Shown piece after piece: positions 1 to 5,149 of a DNA stretch of 5,149 nt (the stretch's first letter is position 1; every line of letters starts with the position of its first letter). A model generated the notes under the pieces. That model saw only the letters and a program-made list of their open reading frames with translations. It was not told the DNA's origin and did no database searches. The translations under genes and the position numbers were made by a program. Origin of the DNA: an uncultured Lachnobacterium sp. (GTDB lineage Bacteria; Bacillota; Clostridia; Lachnospirales; Lachnospiraceae); assembly GCA_900552085.1 (NCBI GenBank), contig URYB01000212.1, positions 1 through 5,149 of the forward strand. The letters are read 5' to 3'.

Positions 1-619
1 CCGCCGTCAGCTCCAGAGAAACATCATCCGATCCAACCGTAAAGCAGACTCTGCTTTTTTTATGGATACCAATAAGAAATTCTTCCATGTTCTGCTGCGA
101 TGGTTTGGCTGCCATGATTCCACGATACATCATGGCTTCTTTTTGTTCTTTCTGGCTGAATATATTGGAAAAATCATGATGATAGAATAACTGATATGCT
201 TCACTCCAATTCGTCTGTGCCAGATTGGCAAAATCCGAAAGACTGCGGATCACACCATTGGAAGCTTCGATATATAATCGGGAAATGGACACACGAAAAG
301 AAAGGATGTATACCTTCTGCTCACATACGAGAACAAAGTCACCCTTCTCTACTTCACCTTCCACAAGTCCCTTGCTATGAAATTGATAACGAATACGGAT
401 CTCTTCGCCCTCGAACTGTGTTGTCAGACATTCCATCCGGGAATTTGTTGTATATACAATTCCCCGGACCGGAATCCGGTTTGTGCTGGCAACGGAAAAA
501 CTGCCTTCGTATGTCTGTCCTTCCAGCACCTGAAGCGACAGTTCTTCCTCCGGGAGCGAAATACATGGCTGATCGTATTCGAATTTATCCCTGGCTATCT
601 GCCTGATTCGTTTACGCAC
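1..619 (-). CDS. DUF5717-like family protein, N-terminal part (cut by left edge)
   Basis: The frame is open from 619 to the left edge and gives 206 residues, beginning (M)RKRIRQIARDKFEYD. I recognise this as the start of the large DUF5717-type proteins of Lachnospiraceae, from its RKRIxQxARxKFEY opening, VLEGQxYEGSF (residues 31-41), IPVRGIVYTTNSRMECL (49-65) and FEGEEIRIRYQFH (69-81). Family function is unknown to me. The visible part looks like a beta-rich domain (about 20-115) followed by a helical stretch (about 127-185) that resembles the start of a repeat or scaffold region. No signal peptide or membrane segment is seen. An in-frame TAG sits 12 codons upstream, no ATG lies between, and the GTG at 617-619 has AGGTG five bases before it, so GTG is the start. 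Full-length members are, from memory, roughly 1,000 residues or more, so most of the gene lies outside. It follows the ATPase gene by 91 bases with its own promoter. The assignment is from memory, not a search. Confidence 0.8.
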   Translation of the reverse strand, partial: MRKRIRQIARDKFEYDQPCISLPEEELSLQVLEGQTYEGSFSVASTNRIPVRGIVYTTNSRMECLTTQFEGEEIRIRYQFHSKGLVEGEVEKGDFVLVCEQKVYILSFRVSISRLYIEASNGVIRSLSDFANLAQTNWSEAYQLFYHHDFSNIFSQKEQKEAMMYRGIMAAKPSQQNMEEFLIGIHKKSRVCFTVGSDDVSLELTA

Positions 620-624
620 ACCTG

Positions 625-629
625 CACCT
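625..629 (-). promoter_or_regulatory. Ribosome binding site deciding the GTG start of the DUF5717-like gene
   Basis: AGGTG on the minus strand lies 5 bases upstream of GTG at 617-619. It is the only ribosome-binding-like sequence between the in-frame TAG stop and the conserved RKRI opening of the protein, and it therefore supports GTG as the start codon. Confidence 0.55.
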
Positions 630-667
630 GCTTTTGTAAAAATCTTTTTCTCTAACTATAATGATTA

Positions 668-696
668 ATTATAGACGATTCTACAATCTCTTGCAA
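668..696 (-). promoter_or_regulatory. Sigma-A-type promoter for the DUF5717-like gene
   Basis: On the minus strand TTGCAA (691-696) and a perfect TATAAT (668-673) are separated by exactly 17 bases. Transcription would start near 661 and leave a leader of about 40 bases before the GTG at 619. A better-matching TTGACA (698-703) lies just upstream but at a 24-base spacing, too far for the same -10 box. The -10 box is one arm of a 7-base inverted repeat (CTATAAT, 5 bases, ATTATAG; 656-674) that could also serve as an operator or be chance in AT-rich sequence. Confidence 0.6.
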
Positions 697-710
697 CTGT
701 CAACTAATGG

Positions 711-3119
711 CTACGCCTTTTTTGCTTTCTGCATCACTCTGCTTCCCCAGTCATGCAAGCCTTCCACAATCAGACTGAGATAGCGCAAAGCCGGTTCTGT
801 AATAATTGCGAACACAACCATAAGCATTGCACACTGTTTGGAAATACCGGTGATTGCAAAGAATTTACTTACAAATAGCATACAGAACAGCCAGCCTGCA
901 ACCACACCGATCATCATAATGATATGGCCTATATTCATTGGCTTTGCAATGCGATACAAAATCATAAATCCAACGATTGCCACAAGAATCGTACAGGATG
1001 TAGAAAGACAGTCCAGATCCACAGAAAATTCCCCGCAGAATAATACCAGCCCACTTACCACAAGGAAATCTGTAAGTCCTGCTGGAAGTGCTTTTACCAA
1101 AACATTGGTGAGGAATCTTCCCCGGATCGGATTCTTATTCGGCTCAAGTGCAAGAATAAAGGACGGAATTCCAATGGTAAACATACTGATCAGTGAAACC
1201 TGCGATGGTTCAAGCGGATAATCCAGCATTAAGATCACAGAGAAAATAGCAAGCAACATGGAAAAAATGTTCTTTACAATATAAAGCGAAGCTGTACGCT
1301 CAATATTGTTTACCACGCGTCGCCCCTCTGCCACAACGGATGGCATGCGCGTAAAATCCGAATCCAAAAGCACCAGTTGTGCTACATTCGAAGCTGCATC
1401 ACTGCCTGATGCCATCGCAACACTGCAGTCCGCATCTTTCAGTGCCAATACATCATTGACACCATCTCCCGTCATTGCGACAGTCTTCTTGTGTTCCTTC
1501 AAAGCCTGCACCAGCATCCGTTTCTGATTTGGTGTCACTCTGCCAAACACGGTATACTTTTCGACTGCCTCATCATAATCACTCTTTGACTTCAAAACGG
1601 AAGCATCCACATAACGTTCCGCCCCTTCAATGCCCGCTTCTGTTGCGATCACGGATACGGTAAGTGGATTATCTCCGGAAATCACTTTGATATCCACGTC
1701 ATTTTCAGCGAAATAGCGGAACGTATCTTTTGCACCTTTTCGGATCGGATTTGCAAGCATAACAAGCCCCATCGGAACCACCGGCTCCGTCAACGGCTTT
1801 CTTGACAATGTACCTTCATATTCTCCAAAAACTAGCACACGATAGCCCTTGCTGCTGTATTCTGCGATCTGTTCCTGATATTCCTCAAACTGGCTGCGCA
1901 ATACAAACTCCGGTGCACCAATGACATAGGCTTTTCCGTCATCCATTGTTGCTCCGGAAAACTTTGTCTCCGATGAAAATGAAAAAACTTCTTTTGCCTT
2001 ATGTCCGCTTCCCTTCGTGAAATGCTCCTGCAATGCCTCCATCGTCGCATTGTCTTTTTCCTGCGCTGCAACCACATCTGCGATCGTGGCAACGGTCTGC
2101 GCCTCATCTAAACCATCTAAAATCTTTGTCTCATACACATGCATACCAGGCTCGGTGATTGTTCCCGTTTTATCTACACACAATACATTGACACGTGCCA
2201 GTGTCTCAATGCATTTCATATCATGGATCAAAACTTTTTTCTGTGCCAGACGTACCGAAGACACCGCCATCGCAACACTCGAAAGTAAATACAATCCCTC
2301 TGGAATCATACCAATGATTGCAGCTACCATTCCGGTAATGCTCTCTTTTAATGTTCCCTCATTAAAAATATAGGATTGCACAAATAATGCGATACCAATC
2401 GGGATAATGATGATTCCCATTACCATAATCAAATAGTTCAGAGAACGGATCATCTCCGACTGTTCGCCTTTTTTACTCTGTGTTGCCTGCAAAGTCAGTT
2501 TGGATATATAAGAATCCTTACCTACTTTTTCCAGCCTTGCATGCGCTTTTCCGGACACCACAAAACTTCCAGACAAAAGTTCATCTCCAGCATGTTTGGC
2601 AATCTCATCCGATTCACCGGTAATCAGCGATTCGTTTACCTGAAGTTCTCCATCAAGCACAGTCGCATCTGCCGGAATCTGGCTTCCTGCCTGCAGAACG
2701 ACCACATCATCAAGTACCAGTTTGTGCGCCTCAACTTCATGTTCCTGACCATCCCGCACTACCGTACAATGTGGTGCATTTAAAATGGACAGCCGGTCGA
2801 GTACTTTCTTGGAATGAACCTCCTGTATGATACCGATGCAGGTATTCGCAATGATGATCGGTAAAAACATCATATCGGACCATGCACCGACGATCGACAA
2901 CAGTATCGTAATGATTAAAAACACGAGGTTAAAATAGGTAAACACATTCGACTTCACAATGTCCGATACCGACATCGTGGACGATTCCACTTTATAATTG
3001 TCTGCATGAGCCGCAAAGCGTTCCTGCACCTGCGCCGCAGAAAGACCGATCCCCGAATCTGCCTGCACGCGTGTAAGAGGCATTCTTGGCTCCATTTCCT
3101 TCTCTGTACGATTTTCCAT
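711..3119 (-). CDS. P-type cation-translocating ATPase, Exp7-like
   Basis: Complete 802-residue membrane pump coupling ATP hydrolysis to ion movement across the cell membrane. Domains in order: helices M1-M2 (about 58-100); A domain with TGES at 167-170; M3-M4 (about 228-286) with PEGL at 273-276; P domain with phosphorylated Asp316 in DKTGT; N domain with FSSETKFSG (381-389) and GAPE (401-404); hinge motifs SGDNP (481-485) and TGDGVND (550-556); then M5-M10 (about 608-785). No heavy-metal-binding domain or CPC motif is present, which excludes the P1B class. PEGL relates it to P2-type pumps, but the M6 motif SMFTIGIP lacks the usual TDG aspartate. It most resembles the poorly characterised Exp7-type bacterial pumps; Ca2+, Mg2+ or Mn2+ are all possible substrates. 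The chosen ATG has AGGAAG 11 bases upstream. An in-frame ATG at 3083 with GGAG six bases before it is an alternative giving 790 residues. An HTH regulator gene lies 119 bases upstream. Confidence 0.93.
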   Translation of the reverse strand: MENRTEKEMEPRMPLTRVQADSGIGLSAAQVQERFAAHADNYKVESSTMSVSDIVKSNVFTYFNLVFLIITILLSIVGAWSDMMFLPIIIANTCIGIIQEVHSKKVLDRLSILNAPHCTVVRDGQEHEVEAHKLVLDDVVVLQAGSQIPADATVLDGELQVNESLITGESDEIAKHAGDELLSGSFVVSGKAHARLEKVGKDSYISKLTLQATQSKKGEQSEMIRSLNYLIMVMGIIIIPIGIALFVQSYIFNEGTLKESITGMVAAIIGMIPEGLYLLSSVAMAVSSVRLAQKKVLIHDMKCIETLARVNVLCVDKTGTITEPGMHVYETKILDGLDEAQTVATIADVVAAQEKDNATMEALQEHFTKGSGHKAKEVFSFSSETKFSGATMDDGKAYVIGAPEFVLRSQFEEYQEQIAEYSSKGYRVLVFGEYEGTLSRKPLTEPVVPMGLVMLANPIRKGAKDTFRYFAENDVDIKVISGDNPLTVSVIATEAGIEGAERYVDASVLKSKSDYDEAVEKYTVFGRVTPNQKRMLVQALKEHKKTVAMTGDGVNDVLALKDADCSVAMASGSDAASNVAQLVLLDSDFTRMPSVVAEGRRVVNNIERTASLYIVKNIFSMLLAIFSVILMLDYPLEPSQVSLISMFTIGIPSFILALEPNKNPIRGRFLTNVLVKALPAGLTDFLVVSGLVLFCGEFSVDLDCLSTSCTILVAIVGFMILYRIAKPMNIGHIIMMIGVVAGWLFCMLFVSKFFAITGISKQCAMLMVVFAIITEPALRYLSLIVEGLHDWGSRVMQKAKKA

Positions 3120-3150
3120 ATCTCTTCACACTTCCTATGTATTTTCTGTT

Positions 3151-3156
3151 ATTATA
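3151..3156 (-). promoter_or_regulatory. Candidate -10 box upstream of the P-type ATPase
   Basis: A perfect TATAAT on the minus strand would place the transcription start near 3144, giving a leader of about 25 bases before the ATG at 3119. No good -35 hexamer is found at 16 to 18 bases (the sequence there reads GCGAAT) and there is no extended TGn. If functional, the promoter probably needs an activator or is weak. The HTH protein encoded just upstream is a natural candidate, but this is inference. Confidence 0.4.
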
Positions 3157-3238
3157 CCCTCTTTTTAATCAAAATTCGCTCTTTTTACAAATTCTTTCCA
3201 AAACTTTTATAATTTAATGATTTGCGATCAAAATCTAC

Positions 3239-3745
3239 CTATTGTCCGCTTCCGTCAAATGCATTGTCTTCCACATATGCCATCATTGCATTGTTTCTCC
3301 ATGCATGTGCCAAAAGTAACAGTATGAAAGTAGCCCCAATGAGCCATGCTTTTTTCAGTATGATTCCGACAAGTAAAACGCCTACGATACCGATGCCGAT
3401 CAGTATCATGATTGTACGATGTTCTTTGAGCCATTTACTTTTATAGAAATCAATCCTGTCCTTTAACGTAAAACTGCTTGTCCGAACCGTCTGCTTTAAG
3501 TTTTCTTCCGCAGCCGCTTTGTATTCCGCTTCCGAAAGCCGCTTTCCACTTAACAGTTCATTGATACTTACACCAAACAACTCACTCATCGCAAGAAGTG
3601 CCTCCGCCGGTGGCAGATAGGTGCCGGTCTCCCATCTGGATACGGTCTTGTTGGTCACTCCCAGCTTTTCGCCAAGCTGTTCCTGCGTAAGTTTTTGTTT
3701 TTTTCTGAGTTCCGCTATAAAATTTCCAATCTTAATCAAATCCAT
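3239..3745 (-). CDS. XRE-family HTH regulator with two C-terminal membrane helices
   Basis: 168 residues from the preferred ATG at 3745. Residues 6-62 form a Cro/C1-type DNA-binding domain: helix 2 is TQEQLGEKLGV (20-30) and the recognition helix region is TNKTVSRWETG (31-41), followed by the typical FGVSINELLSGKRL end (57-70). A charged linker (71-110) leads to two hydrophobic segments (about 111-129 and 132-149) and a short acidic tail. It should thus be a membrane-tethered transcription factor with its DNA-binding domain in the cytoplasm. A GTG three codons upstream lengthens the frame to 3754 but overlaps the ribosome binding site and is unlikely to be the start. The P-type ATPase gene lies 119 bases downstream on the same strand, so regulation of that pump is plausible but not shown. 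XRE proteins with C-terminal membrane helices are common in Firmicutes and their signals are mostly unknown. Confidence 0.9.
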   Translation of the reverse strand: MDLIKIGNFIAELRKKQKLTQEQLGEKLGVTNKTVSRWETGTYLPPAEALLAMSELFGVSINELLSGKRLSEAEYKAAAEENLKQTVRTSSFTLKDRIDFYKSKWLKEHRTIMILIGIGIVGVLLVGIILKKAWLIGATFILLLLAHAWRNNAMMAYVEDNAFDGSGQ

Positions 3746-3750
3746 CTGTG

Positions 3751-3758
3751 TCACCTCC
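3751..3758 (-). promoter_or_regulatory. Perfect ribosome binding site that sets the HTH gene start
   Basis: GGAGGTGA on the minus strand is fully complementary to the 16S rRNA tail. Its GGAGG core is 8 bases from ATG at 3743-3745, an ideal spacing. The upstream in-frame GTG (3752-3754) lies inside this element, so it cannot be the normal start. Confidence 0.8.
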
Positions 3759-3764
3759 GGGATT

Positions 3765-3793
3765 ATGATAGCAATTCAAAGCATTTTTGTCTT
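3765..3793 (-). promoter_or_regulatory. Possible promoter for the HTH regulator gene
   Basis: On the minus strand an extended -10 sequence, TGC followed by TATCAT (3765-3770), has AAGACA (four of six consensus bases) 17 bases upstream at 3788-3793. Transcription would begin near 3758, right at the ribosome binding site, an unusually short leader of about 13 bases. This lowers confidence; the gene may instead be read from the upstream ArsC-like gene. Confidence 0.3.
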
Positions 3794-3872
3794 TCCCACA
3801 GACCGCGAACCGTTGGACATTCCCTATTTTCTGCCGCGGACAACCATAATTTCTTCTTTTGCTTCATTCGCA

Positions 3873-4214
3873 TCACTCCCACTTTTTCCACACATCCGGC
3901 TGATAACCAAGCGTCGACTGCTTTCCGTTTCGAACCACCGGAGTCTTAATTACCTGCGGATTTTCAAGCACTTTTTCCAGTTTGTCTTCGTCCGCAATAT
4001 ACTTGAGCAGTGCAAGCAGATCCTTGTCCTTGCCGTCCCAGTTGATCATGTTTTCAAGACCACCATTCACCTGCGCAACGGAATTAAATTCGCCCTTACT
4101 CATCCCTTTATCTTTCATATCAATAAACTGATACTTGATGCCGCGTTCCTTGAAAAAGCGCTCTGCTTTCTTTGTATCGTTACATTTCTTCGTTCCAAAA
4201 ATTTGAATATTCAC
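3873..4214 (-). CDS. ArsC/Spx-family thioredoxin-fold protein
   Basis: 113 residues, the usual length for the ArsC/YffB/Spx family. It opens MNIQIFGTKKCNDTKK, where the family's single active-site cysteine is Cys11. TP at 91-92 (probable cis-proline) and Arg95 in TPVVR match the ArsC signature loop, and GYQPDVWKKW closes the domain. Members are cytoplasmic and act as glutathione- or thioredoxin-linked reductases, or as RNA-polymerase-binding regulators (Spx). The sequence CNDT here lacks the second cysteine of the Spx CxxC redox switch, so a classical Spx role is unlikely. No arsenic gene (arsR, arsB, acr3) is next to it, so arsenate reduction is unproven; 'arsenate reductase family protein' is the safe label. 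The GTG start is supported by GGGAG 8 bases upstream, and no ATG fits. The next gene on the strand, the HTH regulator, begins 127 bases downstream. Confidence 0.88.
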   Translation of the reverse strand: MNIQIFGTKKCNDTKKAERFFKERGIKYQFIDMKDKGMSKGEFNSVAQVNGGLENMINWDGKDKDLLALLKYIADEDKLEKVLENPQVIKTPVVRNGKQSTLGYQPDVWKKWE

Positions 4215-4222
4215 TGAATCAT

Positions 4223-4227
4223 CTCCC
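4223..4227 (-). promoter_or_regulatory. Ribosome binding site of the ArsC-like gene (GTG start)
   Basis: GGGAG on the minus strand lies 8 bases before GTG at 4212-4214. It confirms the non-ATG start directly in front of the conserved NIQIFG strand of the protein. The ATG overlapping this element is out of frame. Confidence 0.65.
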
Positions 4228-4348
4228 GTATCTGTATTCTACTTCATCCTATATTTGTTCATGATCTCATCCGGGATATGACAGCAACTGCAATCTTCTT
4301 TTCATCAAAAGTTAACATGTGTGCTTTGCGGCACATTGCAGACTGCCA

Positions 4349-4376
4349 AGTATAAAGAATCCCAATCAAATACCAA
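4349..4376 (-). promoter_or_regulatory. Candidate promoter for the ArsC-like gene
   Basis: TTGGTA (4371-4376) and TATACT (4349-4354) on the minus strand are 16 bases apart; the -10 box matches consensus at five of six bases. Transcription would start near 4342 and give a leader of about 128 bases before the GTG. That leader contains a small hairpin (TGTGC, 6 bases, GCACA; 4320-4335) and a possible 19-codon frame at 4259-4318. Confidence 0.4.
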
Positions 4377-4542
4377 AAGCATATTTTCGTCCGGAAACAG
4401 GCAATCCATTCATCCCGCAAAATCTGGATATGGTAATAACACATAAGCTTCAAAATAACATTTACAAATCAGTCTTTCAGTATTACATACATCATATAAC
4501 AATCCAATATTCCAAAGCAACCAAATCTGCATAAAACAAATC

Positions 4543-4588
4543 ACGCGCGGCGAAGATTTACATATACTCGTAAACTAACACCGCGCGT
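4543..4588 (-). terminator. GC-rich nested hairpin, probable terminator of the glutamate synthase gene
   Basis: An 8-base perfect inverted repeat (ACGCGCGG and CCGCGCGT) encloses a second 5-base stem (TTTAC and GTAAA; 4557-4561 and 4570-4574). The two are joined by a symmetrical 6/6 internal loop and closed by an 8-base loop. Read on the minus strand it is followed by GATTTGTTTTAT, a T-rich tail fitting a Rho-independent terminator, about 110 bases after the TAA at 4699. The long, structured interior is atypical of a simple terminator, so another RNA role is possible. Confidence 0.5.
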
Positions 4589-4625
4589 CAATTATTTTCT
4601 AATTACTATGAGGCAAATTTTTGAT

Positions 4626-4685
4626 GTGCATCAGATATGTTACTTCCAATACACAGATACCGGATTCAAATTTCTATCTGATCAC
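4626..4685. repeat. Bulged 11-base-pair inverted repeat just after the glutamate synthase gene
   Basis: GTG-ATCAGATA (4626-4637, with C4629 bulged) pairs with TATCTGATCAC (4675-4685), enclosing 37 bases. It starts 13 bases downstream of the TAA stop. Neither strand has a T-run directly after the stem, so it is not a standard terminator; it might stabilise the transcript 3' end. The left arm also lies within the quasi-palindrome TGATGTGCATCA (4622-4633). Confidence 0.4.
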
Positions 4686-4698
4686 GACAACCCCGAAT

Positions 4699-5149
4699 TT
4701 ATTTTGCTGAAAGATACTCATCAATACCCTTTGCAGCAGCCTTACCAGCTCCCATTGCAAGGATAACTGTTGCAGCACCTGTTACTGCATCTCCACCTGC
4801 GAATACTGCAGCCTTACTTGTTGCACCGTTCTCCTCAGAAGCAACGATACATTTACGCTTATTGATATCAAGACCAGCAGTTGTAGAAGAAATCAATGGG
4901 TTTGGTGATGTACCAAGTGACATGATCACAGTATCACATTCCATATCATACTCAGATCCCGGAATCTCGATCGGGCTTCTTCTTCCGGAAGCATCCGGCT
5001 CACCAAGTTCCATCTTGATAATGCGGATTCCCTTTACCCATCCATTCTCATCTACGAGAATTTCTGTCGGGTTCTGAAGGAGATCAAAGATGATTCCCTC
5101 TTCTTTTGCATGATGTACTTCTTCTTTACGTGCCGGAAGTTCTTCCTCA
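4699..5149 (-). CDS. gltA: NADPH-dependent glutamate synthase small subunit/NfnB-like flavoprotein, C-terminal part
   Basis: The frame enters at the right edge and gives the last 149 residues, ending in TAA. These include LPARKEEVHHAKEEGI (4-19), MELGEPDASGRRSPIEIPGSE (46-66), DTVIMSLGTSPNPLI (72-86) and the FAD-contacting end AGGDAVTGAATVILAMGAGKAAAKGIDEYL (117-146). These are hallmark C-terminal sequences of the GltD-like family: FAD- and NAD(P)H-binding flavoproteins that pass electrons from NADPH for glutamate formation. In Clostridia the same sequence type also serves as NfnB, the large subunit of the electron-bifurcating NADH-dependent ferredoxin:NADP+ oxidoreductase. The two cannot be told apart from this fragment; an nfnA gene just upstream, beyond the right edge, would decide. 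The methionine at 5013 is internal, since the conserved frame continues through it to the window end. Confidence in the family is high, in the exact role moderate. Confidence 0.9.
   Translation of the reverse strand, partial: EEELPARKEEVHHAKEEGIIFDLLQNPTEILVDENGWVKGIRIIKMELGEPDASGRRSPIEIPGSEYDMECDTVIMSLGTSPNPLISSTTAGLDINKRKCIVASEENGATSKAAVFAGGDAVTGAATVILAMGAGKAAAKGIDEYLSAK

Larger units (their letters stand above)
4215..4698. other. 484-base intergenic region between the glutamate synthase and ArsC-like genes
   Basis: No convincing protein-coding gene is seen on either strand. The right third (4543-4685) carries two hairpins downstream of the glutamate synthase gene. The left part holds a candidate promoter (4349-4376) and a leader of about 130 bases for the ArsC-like gene. 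The stretch 4380-4540 is AT-rich and I see nothing definite in it. The short frames present (64 residues at 4259-4453 minus, 71 residues at 4319-4534 plus) lack ribosome binding sites and protein-like composition. Confidence 0.6.

Noticed and set aside
196..655. Plus-strand frames of 136 and 92 residues and a minus-strand 63-residue frame in the left end
   Set aside because: They are alternative-frame shadows of the minus-strand DUF5717-like gene, whose continuous frame matches a known family; none has a ribosome binding site or protein-like composition.
1832..2107. 91-residue minus-strand frame inside the ATPase gene
   Set aside because: It is an out-of-frame reading of the ATPase N-domain region, rich in Arg and low in hydrophobic structure, with no supporting start signal.
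838..2783. Several plus-strand frames of 62 to 127 residues across the ATPase gene
   Set aside because: Antisense shadows of a gene with intact conserved motifs throughout; no independent evidence of coding.
3219..3235. Small inverted repeat (GATTT, 7 bases, AAATC) after the HTH gene as a terminator or operator
   Set aside because: Only a 5-base AT-rich stem with no T-run behind it; easily chance in this composition.
3785..3850. Repeated GTCC/CGCGG/GTCT motifs in the gap between the ArsC-like and HTH genes as a terminator hairpin
   Set aside because: The best stems are only 4 to 5 bases (CCGCG with CGCGG; GTCT with AGAC), mutually exclusive, and not followed by a T-run on the minus strand.
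3621..4217. 198-residue plus-strand frame spanning the HTH gene, the gap and the ArsC-like gene
   Set aside because: It is antisense to two genes with clear families, and its sequence is Phe/Ser/His-rich as expected of a reverse-complement reading.
4319..4534. 71-residue plus-strand frame in the intergenic region
   Set aside because: No ribosome binding site, no recognisable domain and low-complexity AT-driven composition; most likely chance.
4543..4588. CIRCE-like heat-shock operator
   Set aside because: The arms (ACGCGCGG/CCGCGCGT) and the 30-base spacing do not match the TTAGCACTC-N9-GAGTGCTAA element.

Overview
The window looks like chromosomal DNA from a low-to-mid GC, Gram-positive anaerobe of the class Clostridia, most likely a gut Lachnospiraceae. 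Three things point there: strong AGGAGG-type ribosome binding sites, a DUF5717-like protein that I know mainly from Lachnospiraceae, and a GltA/NfnB-type small-subunit glutamate synthase. This taxonomic call rests on recognition, not on a search. No rRNA, tRNA, CRISPR array, transposase, phage gene or attachment site is visible.

All five genes lie on the minus strand, so they are read from right to left. (1) 4699-5149 is the C-terminal part of an NADPH-dependent glutamate synthase/NfnB-like flavoprotein, cut by the right edge. (2) 4215-4698 is a 484-base intergenic stretch. It holds two hairpins behind the glutamate synthase gene and a candidate promoter for the next gene. (3) 3873-4214 is a 113-residue ArsC/Spx-family thioredoxin-fold protein with a GTG start. 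(4) 3239-3745 is a membrane-anchored XRE-type helix-turn-helix protein. A perfect ribosome binding site places its start three codons inside the longest reading frame. (5) 711-3119 is a complete 802-residue P-type cation ATPase resembling pneumococcal Exp7. (6) 1-619 is the N-terminal 206 residues of a DUF5717-like protein that starts with GTG and is cut by the left edge.

The genes are spaced 91 to 484 bases apart and several have their own candidate promoters, so this is a run of co-oriented, probably separately transcribed genes and not one tight operon. The most plausible functional link is the regulator next to the ATPase: a DNA-binding protein with two C-terminal membrane helices just upstream of an ion pump. 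This is inferred from position only.

I found no clear novel multi-gene system. The points most worth a second look are the unusual ion-site residues of the ATPase, its pairing with a membrane-tethered regulator, and the nested hairpin at 4543-4588.
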